From an uncultured Clostridium sp. (lineage in GTDB: Bacteria > Bacillota > Clostridia > Clostridiales > Clostridiaceae), in the NCBI GenBank assembly GCA_900539375.1, contig UQBY01000001.1:138450-202449 (forward strand): 64,000 nt of DNA, written 5' to 3'. The position numbers were made by a program, and so were the translations under genes. Positions 37,152 to 46,311 of this stretch are shown piece by piece. Within the stretch, counting starts at the first letter, position 1. Every line of letters begins with the position of its first letter. The notes under the pieces are model-generated. The model worked only from the letters and a program-made list of their open reading frames with translations. It had not been told where the DNA came from and searched no databases.

Positions 37152-37960
37152 TGTCAGAAAAAAAAGAAAGACTAGATGTGTTACTAGTAAATAAAGGAAT
37201 AATAACTTCAAGGGAAAGAGCTAAAACTTGTATAATGGCAGGAGAAGTTTTTGTAAATGGCCAAAGAGTTGATAAAGCAGGAGAAAAGGTTTCTGTTGAT
37301 TCACAAATTGAATATAGAGGAGAAAAGCTTAAATATGTAAGCCGTGGAGGACTTAAACTTGAAAAGGCAATGAAAGTATATCCAATAAATTTAGAAAATA
37401 AAGTATGTATGGATATTGGAGCATCTACAGGTGGCTTTACAGATTGTATGCTTCAAAATGGAGCAAAAAAGGTATTTTCAGTTGATGTAGGATATGGACA
37501 ATTTGCTTGGAAGCTTAGATGTGATGAAAGAGTTGTTTGTATGGAAAGAACTAATATAAGATATGTAACACCAGAAGATATTAAAGAGCTTTTAGATTTT
37601 GCATCAATAGATGTTTCTTTTATATCTTTAAGAACTATTATGCCAGCTGTAATAAACCTTTTAAAGCCAACAGGAGAGGTAGTTGCCCTTATAAAGCCAC
37701 AATTTGAAGCAGGAAGAGAAAATGTAGGCAAAAAAGGTGTTGTACGTGATATAAATGTTCATAAAGATGTTGTAAAAAATATTGTTGAATTTCTTTTAAG
37801 TAAAAATCTTAATGTTTTAGGAATAAGTTATTCACCAATTAAAGGACCAGAAGGAAATATTGAATATTTAGTATATTTTACAAAAGATTTAAATAAAGAA
37901 AGTACATTTAGTATGGAAGATATAGATAAAACAGTAGAAGCTTCTCATACAGAAATTTAG
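37151..37960 (+). CDS. tlyA: TlyA-family rRNA 2'-O-methyltransferase with S4 domain
   Basis: The 269-residue protein has an N-terminal S4 RNA-binding domain (RLDVLLVNKGIITSRERAKT) and an FtsJ-like methyltransferase domain with the SAM loop CMDIGASTGGFTDCMLQNGA. TlyA methylates 16S and/or 23S rRNA riboses and was also called hemolysin A. In this conserved order it lies between dxs and nadK. Confidence 0.95.
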   Translation: MSEKKERLDVLLVNKGIITSRERAKTCIMAGEVFVNGQRVDKAGEKVSVDSQIEYRGEKLKYVSRGGLKLEKAMKVYPINLENKVCMDIGASTGGFTDCMLQNGAKKVFSVDVGYGQFAWKLRCDERVVCMERTNIRYVTPEDIKELLDFASIDVSFISLRTIMPAVINLLKPTGEVVALIKPQFEAGRENVGKKGVVRDINVHKDVVKNIVEFLLSKNLNVLGISYSPIKGPEGNIEYLVYFTKDLNKESTFSMEDIDKTVEASHTEI

Positions 37961-37979
37961 ACTTTAAGTGGGGGACAAT

Positions 37980-38813
37980 ATGAAGAGGATAGGTATAGCT
38001 ATAAATCCTTCTAAGGACAATGAAAATAAAATAGTACAAATGGTAAAAGATAAATTTAATGAAAAGTTTGATTTAGAAGAAATAATAGTTTTTAATTCAT
38101 ATGAAACTAAGAATTTAATTTTACATAAACCATTAGACTTAATTGTAGTATTAGGTGGAGATGGCACTCTTTTAAATGTAGCAAGAGAAATTAGTAAAAA
38201 AGCTTATGAAGTTCCTATTTTTGGTATAAACATTGGAAATTTAGGTTTTTTATCTAGTATAGACATTTCAGAAATTGATAAGGCTTTAAATAAGCTTAAA
38301 AATCAGGAATATTCACTAGAAAAAAGAATGCTTTTAAATTGTATACAAGAAAATAAAGAGCCTATTATAGCATTAAATGATGTGGTAGTTGCAAGGGGAA
38401 CATTATCTAGAATGGTTAAGTTTGAAATATTTATAGATGGAAAGGCTTATTCAACTTTTAAAGGTGATGGGCTTATAATTTCAACACCTACAGGCTCTAC
38501 TGCTTATTCCTTTTCAGCAGGAGGACCATTTTTATATCCTAATTTAGATTTAATAGCTTTAACTCCTATATGTCCTCATACAAAAAGTATGCAACCTATG
38601 ATAATAAGTGGAGATAGCACAGTTGAGATAATTCCTGAAAATGGGGAAGAAGAAATATATTTAACTATAGATGGGCAAAAAGCCACAAAAATTAATCAAA
38701 GAGAAAATATAAAAGTATCTAGAGCAGAAAAACATGTTCAAGTGCTTTTATTTGATGATTATGATTACTTTAAGGTATTAAGAACAAAAATCCTTAATAA
38801 TTCTAGAGAATAA
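37980..38813 (+). CDS. nadK: NAD kinase
   Basis: NadK makes NADP from NAD and ATP. The 277-residue product has the GGDGT motif (VVLGGDGTLLNVAREI), FGINIGNLGFLSSI, and SPTGSTAYSFSAGGP-like ISTPTGSTAYSFSAGGP. The ATG at 37980 is used, after GTGGGGG; a GTG at 37968 is less likely. Confidence 0.97.
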   Translation: MKRIGIAINPSKDNENKIVQMVKDKFNEKFDLEEIIVFNSYETKNLILHKPLDLIVVLGGDGTLLNVAREISKKAYEVPIFGINIGNLGFLSSIDISEIDKALNKLKNQEYSLEKRMLLNCIQENKEPIIALNDVVVARGTLSRMVKFEIFIDGKAYSTFKGDGLIISTPTGSTAYSFSAGGPFLYPNLDLIALTPICPHTKSMQPMIISGDSTVEIIPENGEEEIYLTIDGQKATKINQRENIKVSRAEKHVQVLLFDDYDYFKVLRTKILNNSRE

Positions 38814-38828
38814 AGATGGTGATTTATA

Positions 38829-39278
38829 TTGAAATCAAAAAGACATATTAAAATTTTAGAAATAATTGAAGAAAAGAATATTGAAACTCAAGAGGAGCTT
38901 GCAGAAGCCTTAAAGGAAAATGGATTTGATGTTACTCAAGCCACAGTATCAAGGGATATTAAAAATTTAAAGCTTGTAAAGATGCAAGGAGAAGATGGAA
39001 AGTATATATATAAAGCTCCTAATATAAAATCTTTAAATATATCAGATAAACTTACAACAATTCTTTCAAATCTTACTTTATCTGTAGAGAGGGTAGATAA
39101 ATTTGTAGTTGTAAAAACAGTATCAGCAGGTGCAGCGCCAGTTGCAGAAGCTATTGATGGGTCAGGTTTTTCTGATATTGCAGGAACTATTGCTGGGGAA
39201 AATACAATTTTTGTATTAATGAGAAGTACTGATTCTGCAGAAGAATTAGTTAGTATAATAAAAAAATTTATTTCCTAG
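38829..39278 (+). CDS. argR: Arginine repressor ArgR/AhrC
   Basis: The 149-residue protein has the winged-helix N-terminal domain (ETQEELAEALKENGFDVTQA then TVSRDIKNLKLVKM) and the C-terminal oligomerisation domain with the arginine-binding GTIAGENTIFVLMR. It senses arginine and, in Firmicutes, sits beside recN. A TTG start (38829) follows the weak GGTGAT site. Confidence 0.96.
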   Translation: MKSKRHIKILEIIEEKNIETQEELAEALKENGFDVTQATVSRDIKNLKLVKMQGEDGKYIYKAPNIKSLNISDKLTTILSNLTLSVERVDKFVVVKTVSAGAAPVAEAIDGSGFSDIAGTIAGENTIFVLMRSTDSAEELVSIIKKFIS

Positions 39279-39296
39279 AAAATTTGAGGTGAAAAA

Positions 39297-41000
39297 ATGT
39301 TAATTCAATTAAATATTAAAAATTTTGCTTTAATTGAAGAGATAAAAGTGGAATTTGCTGAGGGTTTTAATATCTTATCTGGTGAAACAGGAGCAGGAAA
39401 ATCTATTCTTATAGATGCAATTGATTATGTCCTAGGAGGAAAATTTTCAAAGTCTTTAATAAGAACAGGAGAGGAAAAAACCTTTGTTGAAGCAGTATTT
39501 TCAATAGATAATGAACTTGTTAAAGGGGAATTAGATGAATTAGATATTGAATATGAGGATATTATAATAATAAGTAGAGAGTATACATTAAGTGGTAAAA
39601 GTATTATTAAAGTTAATGGAAGAAGTCTTATTATAGCCCAATTAAAAAAAATAAGAGAAAAGATTTTAGATATACATGGACAGCATCAAAATCAAACTCT
39701 TTTAGATAGAGGAAGTCATATTATATATCTTGATAACTTTATAGGAGATAAAATTAAAGAGCCTTTAAAAAAATTTAGTGAATTAAAAGAAAGACTTAGT
39801 GAAATAAAAAGTAAAATTTTAAAAATAAATGGTAATGAAGATAGAGAAAAGCTTATTGATTATACAAAATTTCAAATTGATGATATAACAAAGGGAAATT
39901 TAAGAGTAGGAGAGGAAGAAGAACTTAAAGAAGAATTTAATTATCTTTCTAATGCAGAAAAAATAAATAATTCTTTAAAGGTAAGTTGTGAACTTCTTAA
40001 TTATAGAGAAGATGGAAATTCAGTTGTAGAATCCTTATCTAAAGTTATTTCTGAACTTTCTTCTGTAGAAAAAAATTCTCAAATAATTGGAGAAAAAAAG
40101 GCTATTATAGAAGAAGCTTATTATAATATAGAAGAAGTTTCAAGGGAACTTAGAGATATTCAAGAGGATACAGTTTACGATGAAAATAAGCTTGAAAAAA
40201 TAAATGGAAGAATTTATGAGATAAATGGTTATAAAAAGAAATATGGAAATACTATAGAAGAAGTTATAGAGTATTTAAATAAACTTAAAGAAAATTATAA
40301 TGAACTTGTTAATGCAAGTGAAATACTTAAAGAATTAGAAGAAGAAGAAAATAAAGTATTAAGTGAAATGAAAAAAATTGGAAATACTCTTCATGAAATA
40401 AGAAAAGAATTTAGTGAAAAATTAAAATCAAGCTTATTAAAGGAATTATCCTATGTAGGACTTGAAAAATCTACTATGGAAATACAGGTTAAGTTATGTG
40501 AAAATTATAATGAAAGAGGCTTTGATGAGGTTTGCTTTTTAATATCTACAAATACTGGAGAACCTGTAAAACCACTTGAAAAAGTTTTATCTGGTGGTGA
40601 ACTTTCAAGAATAATGCTTGCCTTTAAATGTGTTTTTGCAGATAAAGATGGAATATCTACATTAATCTTTGATGAAATAGATACTGGTGTAAGTGGTGCA
40701 GTTGCTCAAAGAATAGGTGAAAAAATGTATCAAGTATCATTAAACCATCAAGTTTTATGTATTACTCACCTTCCACAAATAGCAATTTTATCAGACTATC
40801 ATTATTTTGTTTCAAAAAGTATAAAGGATAACAAAACCTATACAAGTATAAAAATTTTAAATAAAGATGAAAAAATTAACCAAGTAGCAACTATGCTTGG
40901 AGGAAATGAAGTAACTAAAGCAACTTATGAAAATGTTAAAGAAATGCTAAAGCTTTCAGAAAAGAAAAAAAGTGAAATAAAAGCTTATAAAAATACATAA
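39297..41000 (+). CDS. recN: DNA repair protein RecN
   Basis: RecN is an SMC-like ATPase that helps double-strand break repair. The 567-residue protein has Walker A (LSGETGAGKSILIDAIDYVL) near the N-terminus, long coiled coils (about 150-365), the ABC signature LSGGELSRIMLAFKC and Walker B TLIFDEIDTGVSG. It terminates at a clear hairpin. Confidence 0.98.
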   Translation: MLIQLNIKNFALIEEIKVEFAEGFNILSGETGAGKSILIDAIDYVLGGKFSKSLIRTGEEKTFVEAVFSIDNELVKGELDELDIEYEDIIIISREYTLSGKSIIKVNGRSLIIAQLKKIREKILDIHGQHQNQTLLDRGSHIIYLDNFIGDKIKEPLKKFSELKERLSEIKSKILKINGNEDREKLIDYTKFQIDDITKGNLRVGEEEELKEEFNYLSNAEKINNSLKVSCELLNYREDGNSVVESLSKVISELSSVEKNSQIIGEKKAIIEEAYYNIEEVSRELRDIQEDTVYDENKLEKINGRIYEINGYKKKYGNTIEEVIEYLNKLKENYNELVNASEILKELEEEENKVLSEMKKIGNTLHEIRKEFSEKLKSSLLKELSYVGLEKSTMEIQVKLCENYNERGFDEVCFLISTNTGEPVKPLEKVLSGGELSRIMLAFKCVFADKDGISTLIFDEIDTGVSGAVAQRIGEKMYQVSLNHQVLCITHLPQIAILSDYHYFVSKSIKDNKTYTSIKILNKDEKINQVATMLGGNEVTKATYENVKEMLKLSEKKKSEIKAYKNT

Positions 41001-41018
41001 GTAATTGAATAAAAGGAA

Positions 41019-41060
41019 AAAATAAAATCACATACCATATGTGATTTTATTTTTTTAATT
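41019..41060 (+). terminator. Terminator after recN
   Basis: Arms 41019-41034 and 41039-41054 form a perfect 16-bp stem (AAAATAAAATCACATA and its complement), with flanking T. It separates the recN unit from spoIVB. Confidence 0.88.
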
Positions 41061-41144
41061 TTTGTCTTTTATAGAAAAGAAACAATAGCATATAAAAATA
41101 TATTAGTGGGAAATTTAAAGTTAGAAACAAAAGGAGGAGATAAA

Positions 41145-42323
41145 ATGAGAAAAAATATAATAAAAAAAATTACTGTATTTACTGCTCCAATGTTGATTCT
41201 TACTTTAATGCTAGGTGCTCTTTTTACTTTAAAGAATGTAGAAAATGTTTCTAAAGATAAGATTATTATGTCTAAAGAATGTATGGCTAGTAAAACTTCT
41301 CTTTGTAAAAAAGAAAATTTAAGTGTGTTAAGTGAAAAATCTAATATAATTTCACTTAATAAAACAAAAAATAATGATATATATGTAACTCCAGGAGGAG
41401 ATAGTGTAGGAGTTAGGCTTTCAAGTAATGGAGTTTTAGTTGTAGGATATTCTAAAATTAAATCTAATGGGGAAGAAAAAGAAAGTCCTGCAAAGGAAAA
41501 TGGAATAGAAATAGGGGATTTAATAACAAAGGTTAATAATAAAAGTGTAAAAAGCTGCACAGAATTTATTTCAAGGGTAAAAGAATGTAAAAATGAAAAA
41601 ATAATTTTAGAAATAACAAGGGATAATAAAACAGTAACTAGGGAAGTTACTCCTAAAAAAGAAGAAAATGGTGAATATAAATTAGGAATATGGATAAGAG
41701 ATTCAACAGCAGGTGTGGGAACTCTTACATTTTTCCAAGAAGAAAGTAAAAAGTTTGGTGCATTAGGTCACCCTGTAACAGATGGAGATACAAATAAGCT
41801 TTTTTCAATAGAAGAGGGAGATATTTTAGAATCTTCAATTCTTAGTGTAAAAAAAGGTGAAAAAGGAAATCCAGGTGAGCTTAGAGGAATTTTTATGGAT
41901 GAAAATCATCCAATAGGAACAATAGAAAAAAATACTAAGTGTGGAATATTTGGTTGTAATAAAGAAAATTTAAATGAATATAATAAAAATTCTCCAATGA
42001 AAGTTGGTTTTAGAGATGAAATTCAATTAGGTAAAGCAAGCATAATAACTACCATAGATGAAAATGGCCCTAAAGAATATGAAATTGAAATAGTAAAACT
42101 TTTTGAACAAGAAGAGCCAACACCAAAAAGTATGATAATAAAAGTTACAGACCAAGAACTACTTGAAAAAACTGGTGGAATAGTGCAAGGAATGAGTGGA
42201 AGTCCTATAATACAAAATAATAAAATAGTAGGAGCTGTTACTCATGTTCTTATAAATAAACCAGATGTAGGCTATGGGGTTTATATAGATTGGATGTTAA
42301 AAGATGCTGGAATATTAGAATAG
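41145..42323 (+). CDS. spoIVB: SpoIVB serine peptidase, sigma-K checkpoint signal
   Basis: SpoIVB is made in the forespore, secreted, and starts pro-sigma K processing in Bacillus. The 392-residue protein has one N-terminal membrane helix (about 10-30), a PDZ domain (about 85-180) and the SpoIVB peptidase domain with His in FGALGHPVTDGDT and catalytic Ser in GIVQGMSGSPIIQ. ATG 41145 follows AGGAGGAG. Its neighbour spo0A is the conserved arrangement of endospore formers. Confidence 0.96.
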   Translation: MRKNIIKKITVFTAPMLILTLMLGALFTLKNVENVSKDKIIMSKECMASKTSLCKKENLSVLSEKSNIISLNKTKNNDIYVTPGGDSVGVRLSSNGVLVVGYSKIKSNGEEKESPAKENGIEIGDLITKVNNKSVKSCTEFISRVKECKNEKIILEITRDNKTVTREVTPKKEENGEYKLGIWIRDSTAGVGTLTFFQEESKKFGALGHPVTDGDTNKLFSIEEGDILESSILSVKKGEKGNPGELRGIFMDENHPIGTIEKNTKCGIFGCNKENLNEYNKNSPMKVGFRDEIQLGKASIITTIDENGPKEYEIEIVKLFEQEEPTPKSMIIKVTDQELLEKTGGIVQGMSGSPIIQNNKIVGAVTHVLINKPDVGYGVYIDWMLKDAGILE

Positions 42324-42359
42324 AGAAATTTAATATTCTCTTTTATAAAAATACTTAAA

Positions 42360-42418
42360 TATTAGGTTCCTTATTTTATGGAGAAGTAACTTAAAGAAAT
42401 AATATAATGAACCTAATA
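42360..42418. repeat. Dispersed palindrome, copy 3
   Basis: The left arm (42360-42374) and right arm (42404-42418) pair over 15 positions with one mismatch. The bases after the left arm (TTTATGGAGAAGTAAC) match the loop of copy 1. It lies just after the spoIVB stop and has no long T run, so termination is uncertain. Confidence 0.7.
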
Positions 42419-42897
42419 TATTTTATTCCATATAAAATTTAATAAAGGAAAGGAGTTTAAGAATTTTATTTCATTTAGTTTAGAGGGTTTTAATTATTGT
42501 TTTGTGTTTGCTTATAGAAAAAGTAAAATAATAATTAAAACTTTTGCTATTACATAGAAATATAAAGATTATATAAATTATTAATTAGATTTTGTATAAA
42601 AATAATATTTTAAATATTAAAGATATATTTTTTTCTAAAAAACTCTTTACGAATATAAAAAATTATAGTATAATTTACAATAAATGGAATAAGAAATAAA
42701 AGAAGGAAATTAATTTCATATTTCTAAAGAAATTGACTATATTATACTCTATTTTGAATTTCAAATAATATTAAGAAATTTATTTAAATTTTGTCGAATT
42801 TTTTTTGGAAATAGTGTATAATATAAGCAAACAATTACAATAGCACCACTAGAATACACTTTATATGTGGAAAATAAGAGGAAAAGGGGATAGGTAT
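42419..42897 (+). promoter_or_regulatory. Regulatory region upstream of spo0A
   Basis: No gene is seen here. A 12-bp perfect inverted repeat (42487-42498 with 42530-42541) has a 31-base spacer. A vegetative-type promoter TTTACG (42646-42651) is 17 bp from TATAAT (42669-42674). A Spo0A-box-like TGTCGAA lies at 42792-42798, followed by a TATAAT at 42817-42822. This suggests at least two promoters, with the nearer one under Spo0A autoregulation as in other endospore formers; the box assignment rests on one 7-base match. Confidence 0.6.
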
Positions 42898-43734
42898 ATG
42901 GAAAATTCAAAAATATCTGTACTAATTGCAGATGATAACAAAGAGTTTTGTAGCATTTTAAATGACTACTTATTAAACCAAAGAGATATAGTTGTAACAG
43001 GAATTGCAAAAGATGGAATAGAAGCTTTAGACCTTATTCAAGAAAAGGAACCAGATTTAGTAATACTAGATATAATAATGCCACATTTAGATGGTCTTGG
43101 AGTTCTTGAAAAGTTAAATAATATGAATTTAAACAAAATGCCAAGAGTAATTATTCTTTCAGCAGTAGGACAAGATAAAATTACTCAAAAAGCTATAAAA
43201 TTAGGAGCAGACTATTATGTTGTAAAACCTTTTGATATGGATGTATTTATAAAGAGAATAAGAGATATGTTCAATAGTACTGAAAGCTCTGAACAATCAG
43301 TAAATAGACTTGCTCAACAAAATACAATGGTTTCAAGAGAAACAATATCTCAACAAGTAGCACCAGAAAAGAGTGAGCCTCAAGATTTAGAAACAGAAAT
43401 AACAAACATTATACACGAAATAGGAGTTCCAGCTCACATTAAAGGATATATGTACTTAAGAGAAGCAATAACTATGGTTGTTAATGATATGGAGCTTTTA
43501 TCAGCAGTAACAAAGGAGTTATATCCTTCAATAGCTAAAAAATACAATACAACAGCTTCAAGAGTAGAAAGAGCAATAAGACATGCAATAGAAGTTGCAT
43601 GGGGCAGAGGACAAGTTGAAGCAATAAACAAACTATTTGGATATACTATAAACACAGAAAAAGGAAAACCAACAAACTCAGAATTTATAGCAATTATTGC
43701 AGATAAATTAAGACTTAAAAATAAAGTTAGCTAA
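42898..43734 (+). CDS. spo0A: Sporulation master regulator Spo0A
   Basis: The 278-residue protein has a receiver domain with phosphoacceptor Asp58 (LVILDIIMPHLDG) and the Spo0A DNA-binding domain with HEIGVPAHIKGYMYLREAI and the recognition helix region TASRVERAIRHAIEVAWGRG. Phosphorylated Spo0A triggers sporulation and solvent or toxin genes. I start at ATG 42898 (MENSKISVLI) after GAAAAGGGG; an upstream GTG at 42865 lacks a site and adds residues absent from the family. Confidence 0.98.
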   Translation: MENSKISVLIADDNKEFCSILNDYLLNQRDIVVTGIAKDGIEALDLIQEKEPDLVILDIIMPHLDGLGVLEKLNNMNLNKMPRVIILSAVGQDKITQKAIKLGADYYVVKPFDMDVFIKRIRDMFNSTESSEQSVNRLAQQNTMVSRETISQQVAPEKSEPQDLETEITNIIHEIGVPAHIKGYMYLREAITMVVNDMELLSAVTKELYPSIAKKYNTTASRVERAIRHAIEVAWGRGQVEAINKLFGYTINTEKGKPTNSEFIAIIADKLRLKNKVS

Positions 43735-43746
43735 GTATAGTATTTT

Positions 43747-43773
43747 GAAGAGGTTTAATAACCTCTTCTTTCT
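43747..43773 (+). terminator. Terminator after spo0A
   Basis: GAAGAGGTT (43747-43755) pairs with AACCTCTTC (43760-43768) around a four-base loop, with TTTCT following. It lies between convergent genes. Confidence 0.85.
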
Positions 43774-43834
43774 ACATTTCTTCATTATTAAGTCTTACTT
43801 TTCACATTGGAGTTCTATTATGTAGAAAACTAAG

Positions 43835-44368
43835 TTATTTACATAACATTTCTTTTATTTCTTGAAGGTTTTCAAGAAAATAAATTCCTTTTTGTCTTTC
43901 TTTTGAGGATAACCCCATTTCAATCATGTGTTCTAATAATAATTTTAGGCCATTGTAGTAACCATTTAAATTGTATAAAATACATGGTGCATAAAGTTTT
44001 TTTAGTGATATCATAGACATTACTTCTGATATTTCTTCTAAGGTGCCAGTTCCACCAGGAAAAGCAATAAATGCATCTCCAAGTTCAATCATTTTTCTTT
44101 TTCGTTCTCCTATGTCTTTTGTAATAATAAGTTCTGTTAAAGACTTAAGTTGAAGGTCTTTATCTACAAAAAATTCAGGCTCAACTCCTATTACTTTGCC
44201 ACCAGAACTAAGAACACTTTCTGCTATTTCTCCCATTAGTCCAGTTTTTGAACCACCATAAACAAGAGTGTTTTTACTTTCACCAATCCATTTTCCAAGT
44301 TCTTTAACTGTCTCTTTTAAAGAAGGATCATTTCCTTCATTTGCTCCAAGATATACTGTAATATTCAT
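43835..44368 (-). CDS. LOG-family (TIGR00730) Rossmann-fold protein
   Basis: The 177-residue protein has the LOG signature FPGGTGTLEEISEVMSM and the GERKRKMIE segment that form the active site, with YGGSKTGLMGEIAESVLS before them. Such enzymes cleave nucleoside monophosphates to base and ribose 5-phosphate, best known from cytokinin activation; in bacteria the physiological substrate is often unclear. The gene holds one of the rare GATC sites (44326). It borders the accessory region. Confidence 0.93.
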   Translation of the reverse strand: MNITVYLGANEGNDPSLKETVKELGKWIGESKNTLVYGGSKTGLMGEIAESVLSSGGKVIGVEPEFFVDKDLQLKSLTELIITKDIGERKRKMIELGDAFIAFPGGTGTLEEISEVMSMISLKKLYAPCILYNLNGYYNGLKLLLEHMIEMGLSSKERQKGIYFLENLQEIKEMLCK

Positions 44369-44470
44369 TTTATATTTCCTTTCATTTTCAATTATAAATT
44401 TATTTTTTTATTATATCACATTTATATTGAGAATTTTTGTTAAGCTTTTAGTATGTTATCTTCTTGAATA

Positions 44471-44746
44471 TATACAACTGCAATGATATCATTAATAAGA
44501 TTCTAATTTATTCTTTCCCCAGCAGGTAAACCAACACCAAAATACATTAAATATCTTAAAAAAGTTCTTCCATCAGCTGTATTTTGCTTACTTGTAGTTT
44601 ATTGTTTAAAAAATGTAAGCTTTTTAACAGGGAACCATGGTATACCAGAACTTATATCTATTTTCTTAGTACTTGTTTTGCACTTATGGAAACGTCAAAT
44701 GCTTTTATCCATTGCAGTATATGTTTATTGTACAATTTATCTTTAA
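44471..44746 (+). pseudogene. azlD: Remnant of AzlD-type branched-chain amino acid exporter subunit
   Basis: One frame from about 44471 to TAA 44744-44746 reads ...MISLIRF, a stop at 44504-44506, then FILSPAGKPTPKYIKYLKKV, LPSAVFCLLVVYCLKNVSFL, TGNHGIPELISIFLVLVLHL and WKRQMLLSIAVYVYCTIYL. This is the C-terminal two thirds of AzlD, the small membrane partner of AzlC. The 5' third is gone, there is an internal stop, and no azlC is next to it. The sequence is clearly a decayed gene, so this spot has lost DNA; it is the left edge of the defence region. Confidence 0.8.
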
Positions 44747-44834
44747 ATAAGAATTTTTTATTCTATATAAATTTGTCATAGAATGAAGAAATTTATATGA
44801 AAAGTTAATAGAAAATAAAAAATTAAGTTTTTAT

Positions 44835-44863
44835 TTGACGATATATAGAAAAATGTGTATAAT
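44835..44863 (+). promoter_or_regulatory. Strong vegetative promoter upstream of the 79-residue orphan gene
   Basis: TTGACG (44835-44840) and TATAAT (44858-44863) are separated by 17 bp. The predicted transcript would start near 44870 and carry a leader of about 125 bases before the ATG at 44997. Confidence 0.75.
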
Positions 44864-44996
44864 AGTAATCATCAATTACTATTTATAGAAAAATTAGCCT
44901 TATATGTAACTTGTGATTAACATTGAGTTGAAAAAGTTAGAAGTTATGGGTAAAGGTTAAAAATAATAAGGGTTAAAATGAAGGGGAGATTAGAAA

Positions 44997-45236
44997 ATGA
45001 ATGTTAATGAAGAAATTAATTTTTTATGTTGGGTAAATAAGGTGACAAATAAAACAGGAGCTGTAAAGGTTGTAAGTGATAAAAAAGAATTTACAATTAA
45101 AAGCATAATAGACTTTTGCAATAATATGAAATTAGATATTCTAGATGCCATTGGAGTAGAAAGTTTTAATGAAAGACAATTAAATACAGCAGAAGTTGTT
45201 ATAAATAAAAATAGATATTCATTATATGCAAATTAA
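44997..45236 (+). CDS. Small orphan protein of unknown function
   Basis: The 79-residue product has no recognised motif, signal peptide or membrane helix; it is mixed alpha/beta, with NVNEEINFLCWVNKVTNKTG and KSIIDFCNNMKLDILDAIGV as the main segments. It has a strong promoter, a long leader, a GGGGAG ribosome site and its own terminator, so it is likely expressed. It lies between the azlD remnant and the WYL regulator, at the edge of the defence region. No function is proposed. Confidence 0.7.
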   Translation: MNVNEEINFLCWVNKVTNKTGAVKVVSDKKEFTIKSIIDFCNNMKLDILDAIGVESFNERQLNTAEVVINKNRYSLYAN

Positions 45237-45264
45237 TAAATACAAAGATAGATAGACTTTTTTG

Positions 45265-45299
45265 AAAACCACTAACTTTAAAGGGCTGGTGGTTTTTTA
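45265..45299 (+). terminator. Terminator after the orphan gene
   Basis: A stem built on AAAACCAC (45265-45272) and GTGGTTTT (45289-45296), with further pairing inside, is followed by TTAAT. It closes the orphan gene before the WYL regulator. Confidence 0.8.
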
Positions 45300-45338
45300 A
45301 TATGTATAATTTTTTAAAGGAAAATTAATAAAGTAAAA

Positions 45339-46304
45339 ATGAGTATGAAAAGAACATTATTAGTAGCTAAAATATTAAAAGAAAAAACTGATATTAACAA
45401 TAAATTAACCATTAAAGAATTGATAAATTATTTAAATGAAGAGGGATACAAAGCTACAAGAAATACAATAATTGCAGATATAAAATGCCTAATAGAATCA
45501 GGAGAAAAAATTATAATTTCAAAATGTAGTTCAAATAGGAAGTGTTATTATTATGAAAGTCAATTTTCAATTGAAGAATGCAGAATAATTTTAGATTCTA
45601 TTTATAGTAATAAATTTATTAATAGTAAGGATAAAAAAGAAATAAGAGAAAAAATATTATCTAATATATCTCAAAATAATAAATTCATTTTAAAGAATAA
45701 TATTATTGTAGAAAAAATAGATACTATGGGCATAAATGTTTCATGTAATTTATTTATATTACATAAAGCATTAACTGATAAAGTATATATTGATTTTACT
45801 AGTGTAACTAGGGATATAAATAAAAAAATGATTGAAAAGAAAAGGGTAATAAATTTTATTCCTAAAAGAATTTATTATTATAATGATAGATATTATTTAA
45901 TAGGATTTAATGAAAATAAAGAAAAAAGACATTATAGAATTGATAGAATATATAAAATAATATTAAAAGAAGCTCATAAGAATAACCAAAAAATAGATTT
46001 TAAAAATTATGGCTTAAAAAATTTTGATATGTTTGGGTCGGAGAAGGCAGAAGTAATAGAATTAAAAATAAATAAAAATTTAATAAATTCAGTAATAGAA
46101 AAGTTTGGAGATGAGGTAGATATTCATAAATGTCTAGAAGATGATAGTTATTATACTTTTAGTAGTAAAGTTGGAATAAATAAAGGATTGGTAAGGTGGA
46201 TATTAAAACAAGGAAATGAAGTTGAAGTAATTCATCCATCCTATTTAATTGAAAAAATTAAAGAAGAAATTGAAAAAATGAAAAAAATATATGAAAAAGA
46301 ATAA
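45339..46304 (+). CDS. WYL-domain transcriptional regulator
   Basis: The 321-residue protein has an N-terminal winged helix-turn-helix (about 5-60: LTIKELINYLNEEGYKATRN followed by TIIADIKCLIESG), a central WYL domain (about 140-210: INFIPKRIYYYNDRYYLIGF and the conserved RHYRIDRI) and a C-terminal WCX-like extension (about 240-315: EVIHPSYLIEKIKEEI). WYL regulators such as CapW and BrxR often control phage-defence operons and may sense nucleic acid. It is directly upstream of the pPIWI-RE operon in the same direction, so control of that operon is inferred. The ribosome site is poor. Confidence 0.88.
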   Translation: MSMKRTLLVAKILKEKTDINNKLTIKELINYLNEEGYKATRNTIIADIKCLIESGEKIIISKCSSNRKCYYYESQFSIEECRIILDSIYSNKFINSKDKKEIREKILSNISQNNKFILKNNIIVEKIDTMGINVSCNLFILHKALTDKVYIDFTSVTRDINKKMIEKKRVINFIPKRIYYYNDRYYLIGFNENKEKRHYRIDRIYKIILKEAHKNNQKIDFKNYGLKNFDMFGSEKAEVIELKINKNLINSVIEKFGDEVDIHKCLEDDSYYTFSSKVGINKGLVRWILKQGNEVEVIHPSYLIEKIKEEIEKMKKIYEKE

Positions 46305-46311
46305 AAAAATT

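Noticed and set aside
44584..44781. A 65-codon open frame next to the azlD remnant
   Set aside because: It is in the wrong frame; the AzlD sequence is read in the overlapping frame 44471-44746.
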